Positions 35,190 through 43,098 of a stretch of 64,000 nt of DNA are shown here, piece by piece. Under the pieces are notes generated by a model. The model saw only the letters and a list, made by a program, of their open reading frames with translations, ran no database searches and had not been told where the DNA came from. Position 1 is the first letter of the stretch. Each line of letters opens with the position of its first letter. A program made the position numbers and the translations under genes. Source of the stretch: an uncultured Eggerthellaceae bacterium (lineage in GTDB: Bacteria > Actinomycetota > Coriobacteriia > Coriobacteriales > Eggerthellaceae). The stretch covers positions 124,001-188,000 of the forward strand of contig CAUDUM010000004.1 in assembly GCA_958452575.1 (NCBI GenBank). Direction: 5' to 3'.

Positions 35190-36243
35190 GTTTGATCACT
35201 TCCTTTGCAAGTTCGATATAAGAGAGGGCACCTTTGCCCGTAGGATCGTATTGGGTGATAGGCTGTCCGAAGCTCGGAGCCTCCGAAAGCTTCACCGTGC
35301 GGGGAATCAACGTCTCAAAGACCGTCTTTCCAAAGAACCCGCGCACCTCTTTGACCACTTGTTTGGAAAGGGTGGTGCGTCCGTCGTACATGGTCAGCAG
35401 CACACCATAGATATCCAACGTCGGATTAAGACGAGTTTTGACACGTTTCATTGAATCAAGAAGTTTTGTCACACCTTCCAATGCATAGAACTCGCATTGA
35501 ATGGGAATCAACAGCTTATCTGCCGCAACCAGCGCGTTGACCGTAAGCAGGCCAAGGGAAGGAGGGCAATCGATGAAGATATAGTCGTAACGACCCCTCA
35601 TCGTCCCCACTGCGTCTTTCAAACGGTTCTCACGTGCCATCTCCGACACAAGCTCCACTTCAGCGCCCGCAAGGTTGATCGTCGCGGGAACCAGGTCCAA
35701 TCCCTCGCATACATCGGGAATGATGATATCTTCGAGTTTGACATCGTTGAGAAGAGCATCGTAGATGCAGTTGTTCACTTGGCGTTTATCGATGCCCAAA
35801 CCACTTGACGTGTTCCCCTGGGGATCAAGGTCGACAAGAAGGACCTGTTTTCCCATCTCTCCCAACGCAGCAGAGAGATTAACGGCAGTCGTGGACTTGC
35901 CGACGCCGCCCTTCTGATTGATAACGGCGATGATCTTGGTCTGACCCACGACATGGGACACGGGTTTTTTCTCAGCGTAGGTTTTGATCGGGCGAAGCAT
36001 GACCTCATCTTCTTCGATGGGCTTTACTTCCTCTTCCTTGATTTCACGCTCAACAACGGAGATGGTCTCGATTTCGAACCCTTCGTCGATCATGGAATCC
36101 TCGGAGGTTGAATCAGAAGATTCGACCCTCTCAGGAGTCTCTTCCTTCGGAACCGCCTCTTCTACCGTCTCTTCTGCAGGATGAGTTTGCTGATTCTCGT
36201 ATTCTGCGTTTCTGTTGCGTTTGAAGTTGTCAAACCAGCCCAC
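35182..36243 (-). CDS. parA: Chromosome-partitioning ATPase ParA (Soj) with acidic N-terminal extension
   Basis: This 353-residue protein has the deviant Walker A motif NQKGGVGKSTTAVN, Walker A' VDLDPQGN, and Walker B DYIFIDCPPSLG, as in Soj. An acidic extension of about 105 residues precedes the ATPase domain, which is unusual for chromosomal ParA. I prefer the GTG at 36243 because AAGGGAG lies 5 nt upstream and the product starts MGWFDNFKRNR; an in-frame GTG at 36258 is the alternative. It is translationally coupled to parB. Confidence 0.95.
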   Translation of the reverse strand: MGWFDNFKRNRNAEYENQQTHPAEETVEEAVPKEETPERVESSDSTSEDSMIDEGFEIETISVVEREIKEEEVKPIEEDEVMLRPIKTYAEKKPVSHVVGQTKIIAVINQKGGVGKSTTAVNLSAALGEMGKQVLLVDLDPQGNTSSGLGIDKRQVNNCIYDALLNDVKLEDIIIPDVCEGLDLVPATINLAGAEVELVSEMARENRLKDAVGTMRGRYDYIFIDCPPSLGLLTVNALVAADKLLIPIQCEFYALEGVTKLLDSMKRVKTRLNPTLDIYGVLLTMYDGRTTLSKQVVKEVRGFFGKTVFETLIPRTVKLSEAPSFGQPITQYDPTGKGALSYIELAKEVIKRG

Positions 36244-36287
36244 TAGAACTCCCTTCACTGAACATGTTCCGTAGTATAGCCTGTTTG

Positions 36288-36303
36288 TGTTTCACGTGAA
36301 ACA
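36288..36303. promoter_or_regulatory. parS site 3
   Basis: A perfect TGTTTCACGTGAAACA lies between rsmG and parA, in the likely parA promoter region. Confidence 0.95.
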
Positions 36304-36357
36304 TCGAACCGGCAACGATCATCCGAGGATTCTGAATCCTGTTCTCGAAAAAGGAAT

Positions 36358-37014
36358 CTATAGAGGTTTCTTTTGCGCGAGCCCTATTCTGCGTGGGAGT
36401 TTCAAACCCGGTTCCTTGACTTTTTCAAATACGATGATTCGACGGTGCGTGGCATTATCGCTCAACAGGAATTCTCTGTCGGATTTCAGCTTCATCCCAA
36501 GATACGACTGCAGCTTCAAAGCTTTATCAAGCTCTTCTTCGGAGAGCTGAGCCTTATAGCAGATCAGAACACCACCTTGTTTCAAAAGGGGAGAGGCGAG
36601 TTCCATCAGCACCGACAGCTTCGCCAATGCCCGGGCAGTGGCAGCAGAAAACTGCTCGCGCTGTTGGATGCTCAGATCCTCGATGCGTCCATCATACGTG
36701 GATACGGAAGACAATCCCAATGTATCGACGATCGTTTGGACTGCAGCCATCTTCTTCTTAACAGAATCAACGAGCAGCGTCTCCCTTCCGGATGCGATGG
36801 CGAGAGGGACTCCGGGGAACCCTCCGCCAGAACCGAGATCGACGTATCTCCCTTCAGGGGCGTCGTTGAGCTCCTTCAACCCCGAAAGGGAGTCCTCGAT
36901 ATGGAGCAAGCGAGCCTCTTCGGAATCCTCGATGCGTGTGAGGTTGATCGTCTTGTTGACTTCAAGCACGCTGCTCATATAACGATCGATAAGCTGTTCG
37001 ACAGACTTTTCCAT
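36358..37014 (-). CDS. rsmG: 16S rRNA (guanine-527-N7)-methyltransferase RsmG
   Basis: This 218-residue SAM-dependent enzyme (formerly GidB) methylates G527 of 16S rRNA. The SAM-binding loop YVDLGSGGGFPGVPLAI and the SARALA-like ATARALAKLSVL motif are clear. The N-terminal helix NKTINLTRI and the HIEDSL motif are also typical. It lies in the conserved jag-rsmG-parA-parB order. A terminator separates it from jag, so it probably has its own promoter. Confidence 0.95.
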   Translation of the reverse strand: MEKSVEQLIDRYMSSVLEVNKTINLTRIEDSEEARLLHIEDSLSGLKELNDAPEGRYVDLGSGGGFPGVPLAIASGRETLLVDSVKKKMAAVQTIVDTLGLSSVSTYDGRIEDLSIQQREQFSAATARALAKLSVLMELASPLLKQGGVLICYKAQLSEEELDKALKLQSYLGMKLKSDREFLLSDNATHRRIIVFEKVKEPGLKLPRRIGLAQKKPL

Positions 37015-37065
37015 GGATCCCTCTCGTTGAATTGGCGATTATTTGCATGAGGACGCTACAACTAT

Positions 37066-37109
37066 ATAAGAAAAGCAGCCTGGGTCAACGGTGCGACCCA
37101 GGCTGCTTT
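37066..37109 (-). terminator. Terminator of jag
   Basis: On the minus strand GCAGCCTGGGTC pairs perfectly with its complement across an 8-nt loop and is followed by TTTTCTTATAT. Confidence 0.9.
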
Positions 37110-37128
37110 GATAGATCAGCTATGTTGT

Positions 37129-37692
37129 CTATTTAACCGGAAGGACAACGACATGACGCGCGCTTCCCTCGCCTTCGGATGCGGTTTCGACACGGCTGTC
37201 ATCACGCAGGGCAATATGCACGATACGACGCTCGTAGGGAGTCATAGGACGGAGCTTGACGCTGCGATGCTGGTTGGCAGCCTTGTTGGCCGAGGACCGC
37301 GCGATCGATTCGAGCTTCTGACGCTGACGGTTCTTGTAGCCTTCCACATCGACAACGACAGGATAGCGATAACCGATGGAACGCACCGTGATCGCGGACA
37401 CGACGAACTGCAGGGCGTCGAGGGTCTTGCCGTGACGGCCGATCAGAACCGCAAGGTCGTCGCCGGTGATGTCAAGGATCAGCTCCCCATCATCGCCTTC
37501 GTACTCATCGATGGTGACATCGCCCACGTCGAAGTGCTTGAGGATATCCTGCAGCGCAGCGATGGCGGTGTCGGCGATGCGGTCGAGCTCCTCATCCGTG
37601 ATCTCATCGTCCGAGGTCTCTTCAACCTCTTCGGCGTCGTACTCTTCGAGGGCTTCCCCTTCAATGACTTCGTTTTCGATTTCCTCTGACAT
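37129..37692 (-). CDS. jag: RNA-binding protein Jag/KhpB (KH-R3H), without Jag_N domain
   Basis: This 187-residue protein has a KH-II domain (ITGDDLAVLIGRHGKTLDALQ, with the GxxG loop as IGRHGK) and an R3H domain (RPMTPYERRIVHIAL). Its first 55 residues are almost all Glu/Asp and replace the usual Jag_N domain. The family binds RNA and, in firmicutes, helps control cell elongation and division. The ATG at 37692 has AAAGGAG 5 nt upstream; the longer frame is rejected. Confidence 0.92.
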   Translation of the reverse strand: MSEEIENEVIEGEALEEYDAEEVEETSDDEITDEELDRIADTAIAALQDILKHFDVGDVTIDEYEGDDGELILDITGDDLAVLIGRHGKTLDALQFVVSAITVRSIGYRYPVVVDVEGYKNRQRQKLESIARSSANKAANQHRSVKLRPMTPYERRIVHIALRDDSRVETASEGEGSARHVVVLPVK

Positions 37693-37844
37693 TGTCGCTC
37701 CTTTCATACAGCCCACAAGATAGGCTGCAGGGGACGGGAGGGAATCGGAAAATCCCCTCCTATTCAACACCGGCGGATGCCGGCCTTACAAACGCGGTAG
37801 AGCGCGCTTTGAAACGCGCGCGGCTTTCAAAGTAATCCAACGTA

Positions 37845-37878
37845 TAAAAGAAAGCAACCTCCCAAAGGGAGGTTGCTC
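37845..37878 (-). terminator. Terminator of yidC
   Basis: On the minus strand AGCAACCTCCC pairs with GGGAGGTTGCT across a 3-nt loop, followed by TTCTTTTATA. Confidence 0.9.
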
Positions 37879-37901
37879 AACACTTCTATGAATCGAAAAC
37901 G

Positions 37902-38675
37902 CTAGCGCTTTTTGGTTTGGCGCTTTTTCTGGACACGACGAGTGACGTTGACCTCGATGGGCATGACTTCGATCGCCTCGGTCTCCTTCTGATCCTTTTT
38001 CTTGAAGTAGCGCATGCTGATCTGCTGTTGCGCAACGCCGATAAGGGAGGAGACGCCCCAGAACAGCAGAACGCCGGCGGGTGCGCCCCACGCGATCCAC
38101 AGCATAACCAAGCTCATGATAAGCGACATGATGATCATCTGACGGCTCTGCTGCGGGTTGCTCTTGTTGGCAAGCTGCTGCATGATCATCGGCAGGAAGG
38201 TGGCACCAGCGAAGATGATCATCAAGATGAGGTAGGGGATAAAGGCGATGATGCTCTGGCTTAAAGCGTCGCCGGGCGTGGCAACCAAGTCAGGAACCAG
38301 GTTGTAGAACGCGTACGTCCCGTCTTCCACGCGGGAACCCATCTCGCGCAGGGTTTGGTACATGGCGATGAAGATAGGCATCTGCAGAAGGATGGGCAGG
38401 CAGCCGATCAAGGGGTTGAACTTGATGTCGGCGTACATCTTCTGCATTTCCTGATTCTGACGCACGGGATCGTCCGCGAACTTGGTCTGGATCTCCTGCA
38501 TCAGAGGCTGGATCTTCTGCATCATGAACGACGAGCGAGCCGATATATGCATCAGGGGGGCGACAATGATACGGAAGATGATCGTCACCAAGATGATGGC
38601 CAGGCCCCAGTCGCCGCAGAAGGTATAGAAGAAATGGATAATGTTATAAACAAAATCCTTGATGATGTCCCACAT
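37902..38675 (-). CDS. yidC: Membrane protein insertase YidC
   Basis: This 257-residue YidC/Oxa1-family insertase places proteins into the cytoplasmic membrane alone or with SecYEG. Five hydrophobic segments are seen, with the hydrophilic-groove Arg in ARSSFMMQKIQPLMQEIQ and NPLIGCLPILLQMPIFIAMY. The C-terminal tail is basic (KKRQTKKR), as in Gram-positive forms that contact the ribosome. No lipobox or signal peptide is present; it begins MWDIIKDFVYNIIHFF. It is in the ancestral rnpA-yidD-yidC-jag order. Confidence 0.95.
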   Translation of the reverse strand: MWDIIKDFVYNIIHFFYTFCGDWGLAIILVTIIFRIIVAPLMHISARSSFMMQKIQPLMQEIQTKFADDPVRQNQEMQKMYADIKFNPLIGCLPILLQMPIFIAMYQTLREMGSRVEDGTYAFYNLVPDLVATPGDALSQSIIAFIPYLILMIIFAGATFLPMIMQQLANKSNPQQSRQMIIMSLIMSLVMLWIAWGAPAGVLLFWGVSSLIGVAQQQISMRYFKKKDQKETEAIEVMPIEVNVTRRVQKKRQTKKR

Positions 38676-38719
38676 GTATCAGTTTCCTCCTACTACACCT
38701 GAAGTCCGCATTAACCCGA

Positions 38720-38980
38720 TTAAGGTACAGGGTCATATCCCCGCGGCCCTCCAGGGCGACACTTCAAAATCCTTTTAGCCGTCAAAACGAACCCTTTTCG
38801 GAAGCCGTAACGCTCAAAGGCGATGCGGCCATATTCCGAGCAAGTCGGTATGAAACGGCAGCACGATGGGAAATGAGGGGAGATTGCCATTTGATAGAAC
38901 CTGATGAGGAACACCGCGCAAAGAACAGGGATCCGCTTTATCGTTCGGATCAAGCCTTTTCCTTCCGGAGGTTCGCTCAC
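38720..38980 (-). CDS. yidD: Membrane protein insertion efficiency factor YidD
   Basis: This protein of about 86 residues carries the family core RFYQMAISPHFPSCCRFIPTC, SEYGRIAFERYG, and RILKCRPGGPRGYDPVP. I prefer the GTG at 38980, which overlaps the rnpA stop as GTGA; an ATG at 39013 inside rnpA is the alternative. YidD binds the membrane through an amphipathic helix and helps YidC. Confidence 0.92.
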   Translation of the reverse strand: MSEPPEGKGLIRTIKRIPVLCAVFLIRFYQMAISPHFPSCCRFIPTCSEYGRIAFERYGFRKGFVLTAKRILKCRPGGPRGYDPVP

Positions 38981-39309
38981 TGCAATCCGCCCTTCTTCAC
39001 CGCATCGGCGCAAGCTGTTAGCACTTTACTATAAGACGCTTTCATAATGCCCGACTTCGCGAGGAAAATCACATCGTAGCCCTGCCACGGGCCCCCGGAA
39101 GCACGGCAGATCTCGCGCATACGGCGTTTCGCCGCATTGCGCCAAACCGCGTTTCCCTGCTTTTTTCCCGCAATAAAAGCAACACGACCGCTAGGGTCGT
39201 GCTGCTTTTCGTTGCGTAACACTATGAGCGTAAGGTACGGCGTGTGCGAACGCTTGCCCTGTGCGAACAAAACCGAGATATCAGCGCTGGACGTAATAGT
39301 ATCCAACAC
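38977..39309 (-). CDS. rnpA: Ribonuclease P protein component
   Basis: This 110-residue basic protein binds RNase P RNA to mature tRNA 5' ends. The signature AFIAGKKQGNAVWRNAAKRRMREICR contains the RNA-binding RNR-like helix. It follows rpmH by 9 bp and overlaps yidD by 4 bp, forming the conserved rpmH-rnpA-yidD-yidC cluster. Confidence 0.95.
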   Translation of the reverse strand: MLDTITSSADISVLFAQGKRSHTPYLTLIVLRNEKQHDPSGRVAFIAGKKQGNAVWRNAAKRRMREICRASGGPWQGYDVIFLAKSGIMKASYSKVLTACADAVKKGGLQ

Positions 39310-39318
39310 GTTCCTCGA

Positions 39319-39453
39319 TTACACGCAGAGGCGCTTGCGTCCCTTGGCGCGACGGGCGGAAAGAACAGCGCGGCCGCCCTTCGTGGCCATGCGAGCACGG
39401 AAGCCGTGAACCTTAGCACGCTTGCGAGTGTTAGGTTGGTACGTGCGTTTCAT
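39319..39453 (-). CDS. rpmH: 50S ribosomal protein L34
   Basis: This 44-residue protein is canonical L34: MKRTYQPNTRKRAKVHGFRA, then a Lys/Arg-rich tail. The ATG at 39453 has GAGAGG upstream. It is the first gene of the leftward cluster next to the origin. Confidence 0.97.
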   Translation of the reverse strand: MKRTYQPNTRKRAKVHGFRARMATKGGRAVLSARRAKGRKRLCV

Positions 39454-40235
39454 TGATGTAATCCTCTCGTACGATTTAGAGCAACCCCGAAAGTATATCC
39501 CATCAACCGCCAACGTCAAGAACGATGACGATTTTCATCATAGGTTCTGCACTTAGCAGTATGCATGCCCATCAGGGGCGATGAAGTTGCGCGGCGCCAG
39601 CCGGCGGGACTTTGGCAGCGGATCCTTTCCCGTATCGCGCCCCGCAAGCAAAACCAAAGGGCGAAACAGCATTCGTTGAAAACCGTTGAAAGCAACCGCC
39701 GCGAAAGCCGGGCAGCGACGGAAATAGACCGCTTCGGTTGAAAGAGAACCTGTTTTCCCCATTTTAAAATGTGGAAAAAGTGGATAACTTGGAATTCACT
39801 CGTGTGAACCGGTGGAAATCCCTCTTAAAGGAATTTGTCAAGGCCGTTCAATGAATCGAATATTCGGGCTTCCACCTGCGTTTTCTTGTGATCTGTCTTT
39901 TACACAAGCCTCTGACCTGGGGTTTTAAAATGAAAAAATAGTTTTAGCAGGTCAGAGGAATGTAATCTGAATCCCTATGCTTTTCCTCAAAAAGAGATGG
40001 GAGGAAATCGTTCCCGCCTCTTTCGAACATGCGTGCGAACGGAATTCCGAAGAGGATTTCAACATCGAGAAGAGTTTCTTCGAAAGTTTTCACCATTCGT
40101 TTTTCATCTGTTTCCAACGTTTTCCACTTTCCTTGAACTAAATGTGGAAAACTAAGAAAACTCCTTTTGAGAGTACGTATGAATTTCAGTTTCCGATTTT
40201 TCGCATCTTTCCGTGATCATGAATTTCCCTGATGG
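39454..40235. other. oriC: oriC part 1: DnaA-box region between rpmH and the ATPase-wHTH gene
   Basis: This AT-rich gap has no supported gene. Good DnaA boxes (TTATNCACA-like) are TGTGGAAAA at 39770-39778, AGTGGATAA at 39779-39787 (the two abut), TTTTCCACT at 40120-40128, and TGTGGAAAA at 40143-40151; a weaker one is GGTGGAAAT at 39811. An A/T-only stretch lies near 39921-39945. All genes to the left run leftward and those to the right run rightward, as expected at a bidirectional origin. Confidence 0.8.
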
Positions 40236-40265
40236 TTGGCATGCGCTGGAGAAAACGGCTACAAT
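40236..40265 (+). promoter_or_regulatory. Promoter of the ATPase-wHTH gene (possibly also dnaA)
   Basis: TTGGCA (40236-40241) and TACAAT (40260-40265) are separated by 18 bp, about 55 nt before the TTG start. The dnaA gene follows closely enough to be read from it. Confidence 0.6.
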
Positions 40266-40320
40266 GGTCGATGATTTTTGTGAAAAAGAGTGAAACTTCT
40301 ATCTGAAAAACGGAACATAA

Positions 40321-41127
40321 TTGGAAAACCAGATCGAACATTCACCTGAAAATCGGAAAGACGCTGATGGCGACGGCATGACGTTCGATTTCACGTATGT
40401 GAAAACAACCGCGCGCATCGCCGTTTACGACGACTTGCGCAGCGCGCCGCGTGTTATCGAGATTCCGCCGGGGCCCACCAACGAATACATCGAGGCTCTC
40501 GCGTCGACGACGTTCGACTACGCGAAGCGCTGCGGCGGATCCATCCCCTACACCGCCATCCGCGAGGTGTCGGAGAACTTCATCCATGCGCGGTTCAACG
40601 AGATCGTTGTTTCGATCCTCGACGAGGGGAACACCATCCGCTTCGCCGACCAGGGCCCGGGAATCGCCCATAAAGACCAAGCTCAGCTGCCCGGATTCAC
40701 CTCGGCCATCGAGCCTATGAAGAAATACATCCGCGGAGTGGGGTCGGGGCTGCCCATCGTAAAGGAATACCTGGAGTTCTCGCACGGCCACATCTCCATC
40801 GAGGACAACCTGGACACCGGCGCCGTGGTGACGATCAGCTTGAAGGACGACCCGGCCCAAGAACCCGAACCCCCTGAGCGGGCCCTTCGCCAGCGCAAAC
40901 GCTCGGTCCCCTCGCCGCCTCTCTCGCAGCGCGAGCGCGATTTCCTCGAGTTGTTCCTGGAGGAAGGCGCGCTAGGAGTGACCGACTTGGTGAACCTCAC
41001 CGACGCACCCCAGTCGAGCACGCACGCGACGCTCAAGAAGCTCGAGGAGGCGGGCCTCATCGAAAGGACCGCAGGCCGCAAGCGCATCCTCACCGACATG
41101 GGGTACGAAGTGGCAAATTCGCTATAA
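40321..41127 (+). CDS. HATPase_c domain protein with C-terminal winged helix, adjacent to dnaA
   Basis: This 268-residue protein has a GHKL ATPase domain: N-box REVSENFIHARFN (residues 81-93), G1 box ADQGPGI (109-115) and G2 box GVGSGLPIVKEYLEF (139-153). There is no dimerisation-phosphoacceptor domain. After a Pro/Glu-rich linker comes a winged-helix domain (SQRERDFLELFLEEGALGV, then APQSSTHATLKKLEEAGLIERT). This pairs an anti-sigma-kinase-like ATPase with DNA binding. The TTG at 40321 is the first in-frame start; an ATG at 40378 would give 249 residues. It lies between the DnaA-box cluster and dnaA, so a role in origin or dnaA control is possible but unproven. Confidence 0.8.
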   Translation: MENQIEHSPENRKDADGDGMTFDFTYVKTTARIAVYDDLRSAPRVIEIPPGPTNEYIEALASTTFDYAKRCGGSIPYTAIREVSENFIHARFNEIVVSILDEGNTIRFADQGPGIAHKDQAQLPGFTSAIEPMKKYIRGVGSGLPIVKEYLEFSHGHISIEDNLDTGAVVTISLKDDPAQEPEPPERALRQRKRSVPSPPLSQRERDFLELFLEEGALGVTDLVNLTDAPQSSTHATLKKLEEAGLIERTAGRKRILTDMGYEVANSL

Positions 41128-41175
41128 TTCTTGCGCACGCTATCAATGGCACGCGCGCTCGGCGAGGAAGACGAC

Positions 41176-42741
41176 ATGGAAAGCAAACAACTGCAAAACG
41201 CCTGGCAGGAAGTCTGCGAGCAGGTGAAAAGCTACCCCAATGTGGCGCCGTCGCAGGTGACCGCGTTCTTCTCGCGCCTCGCGCCCCAGGCGATGAGCGA
41301 GGACTTCCTCATGCTCACCGCCGACACCGAGTTCATCAAAACCTGGATCGAGCAACACTACCTCGACCACATCAAGCAGGCGCTGATCGACCTGCGTGGA
41401 GTCGACTTCACCGTTGCGATAGAGGTCGATCCCACCGCCCAGCAGGCCGCCGAACCGAAGGGCGCGGTAGACGCGCCACGATCAGCCCAACCGGATGCGA
41501 AGCCGCGGGCGGCAAGCTCCGGCGACCAAACCGTCGAGAAGAAGCAGAACCGCGCCGCCGCACCCGCGGATAGCACGGATCGCCCGTCGCCGCTTTCCCC
41601 GAGCAGGCTGCGCGCCATCGACGACCTCTCAGTGCCGGCGGAGGACCGCTACCTTTCCGCAGACGACCGCATCGAATTGGATGCAAGTCCCACTTCGTCG
41701 CTCACCTTCGAGAACTTCGTCATCGGCGATTCCAACCGCATGGCCTACTCGATGGCGGTCGCCGTAGCGGAGGCTCCCGGCCGCGCGCACCTGAACCCCC
41801 TGTTCATCTACGGGAAATCGGGTCTGGGCAAGACCCACCTGCTCAGAGCCATCCAAAACTACATCCGCGAGACGATGCCCCATCTCTCCACGATCTATGT
41901 GGATTCCGCAGAGTTCCTCAGCGACTACACCGAAGCCGCGGCGGGCCATGACAAGGAGAAATCGAGCTACCGCAACTTCAAGCAGCGCTATGAGGAAGCC
42001 GACGTGCTCCTGATCGACGACGTGCAGTATCTCCAAGGCAAAAAGCAGACGCTCGACATCGTTTTCCAGATCTTCAACAACCTCACCAGCCGCGGACATC
42101 AGATCGTCCTTTCCGCGGACCGTGCACCGAAGAACATCGACATCGACGAGCGTTACAAAACGCGTTTCAACTCGGGCGGGACGTTCGACATCCAGCCTCC
42201 CGAGATCGAGACGAAGCTATCGATCATCAAAAGCTACCTGGACGAGTACCGCGAGAACGAAGGGGACCCTTCCTTCTCCATTCCCGACGAGATCCAGATC
42301 TACATCGCGGAGATCTCAAGCTCCAACATCCGCGAGCTCAAGAGCGCCGTGACCAAGGTCATCTACCAGATGACGTACTTCAACCGTCCCAACCTCTCTT
42401 TGGACGATGTGAGGACCCTGCTTGAGAACCATTTCTCAGGAGGCCCGTCCAAGCGCCTCTCCATCGCCGACGTGCAAAAAGAGGTGGAGGCGTTCTACAA
42501 GGTCAGCCACAGCGACCTGGTCGGCAAGAAGCGCTCGCGCGAAATCGCCTATGCGCGCCAGATCGCGATCTACCTTTGCCGCCAGATGCTCGATCTGCCT
42601 TACAACGACATCGGCAAGAAATTCAACCGCGACCACACCACGGTGATGTACTCGGTGACCAACGTCGAGAAGAAGATGCAGGAGAGCCGCGAGCTGCGCG
42701 AGGAGCTCGAAACGCTCAGCCAGATCATCCGCGAGCTGTAG
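41176..42741 (+). CDS. dnaA: Chromosomal replication initiator DnaA
   Basis: This 521-residue AAA+ protein binds DnaA boxes and opens oriC. Domain I (about 1-85) is followed by a long low-complexity linker, then the ATPase core with Walker A YGKSGLGKTH, Walker B VLLIDDVQYLQG and an Arg-finger region (ERYKTRFNSGG). Domain IV carries the DNA-binding signature FNRDHTTVMYSVTNVEKK. The ATG at 41176 has GAGGA upstream and gives MESKQLQNAW; the longer frame begins at 41131. The box VII segment is atypical compared with the usual LRSRFEWG. Confidence 0.97.
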   Translation: MESKQLQNAWQEVCEQVKSYPNVAPSQVTAFFSRLAPQAMSEDFLMLTADTEFIKTWIEQHYLDHIKQALIDLRGVDFTVAIEVDPTAQQAAEPKGAVDAPRSAQPDAKPRAASSGDQTVEKKQNRAAAPADSTDRPSPLSPSRLRAIDDLSVPAEDRYLSADDRIELDASPTSSLTFENFVIGDSNRMAYSMAVAVAEAPGRAHLNPLFIYGKSGLGKTHLLRAIQNYIRETMPHLSTIYVDSAEFLSDYTEAAAGHDKEKSSYRNFKQRYEEADVLLIDDVQYLQGKKQTLDIVFQIFNNLTSRGHQIVLSADRAPKNIDIDERYKTRFNSGGTFDIQPPEIETKLSIIKSYLDEYRENEGDPSFSIPDEIQIYIAEISSSNIRELKSAVTKVIYQMTYFNRPNLSLDDVRTLLENHFSGGPSKRLSIADVQKEVEAFYKVSHSDLVGKKRSREIAYARQIAIYLCRQMLDLPYNDIGKKFNRDHTTVMYSVTNVEKKMQESRELREELETLSQIIREL

Positions 42742-42784
42742 CCCGGCCGTCGGCGCCGTCAAAGATTCCCGCGTGGCGACAGCC

Positions 42785-42975
42785 TGTGGAAAGATGTTCA
42801 ACAAGCGGTTCATCTTCTGTAGAAAGATAAAAGCACGCGCATCCGCTGTGGAAAGACGGTGCGGTTCCTCCACAGCGGGAATCGAAGGAAAAGCATCCTC
42901 CCACCTGCGGCGCGGCGGGTTTTCCCACAATCCACCGCCGTTATTACCACTACTAGGAAAGATTAGAAATATAAA
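42785..42975. other. oriC part 2: DnaA-box cluster between dnaA and dnaN
   Basis: In the 357-bp gap after dnaA I see TGTGGAAAG at 42785-42793 and 42847-42855, TGTAGAAAG at 42818-42826, TCCTCCACA at 42866-42874 and a TTTTCCCACA-like site at 42920-42929, all plausible DnaA boxes. A GC-rich segment then passes abruptly into an A/T-rich tract (about 42940-42985), which could be the unwinding element. No gene is supported. Confidence 0.7.
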
Positions 42976-43098
42976 AGATCAAAGACAATCAGCCTGATGT
43001 CTTTCGCATCCCCGTCCGGCGGCTCAGCTAGTACAATGTCATCTTGCATCGACAAACGTCCGCGCATACGAGGGCGAACAGAGATAGGAAGGTAAGCC

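Noticed and set aside
39553..39762. 69-codon minus-strand frame inside the origin
   Set aside because: It has no ribosome site, no domain and overlaps the DnaA-box region next to rpmH.
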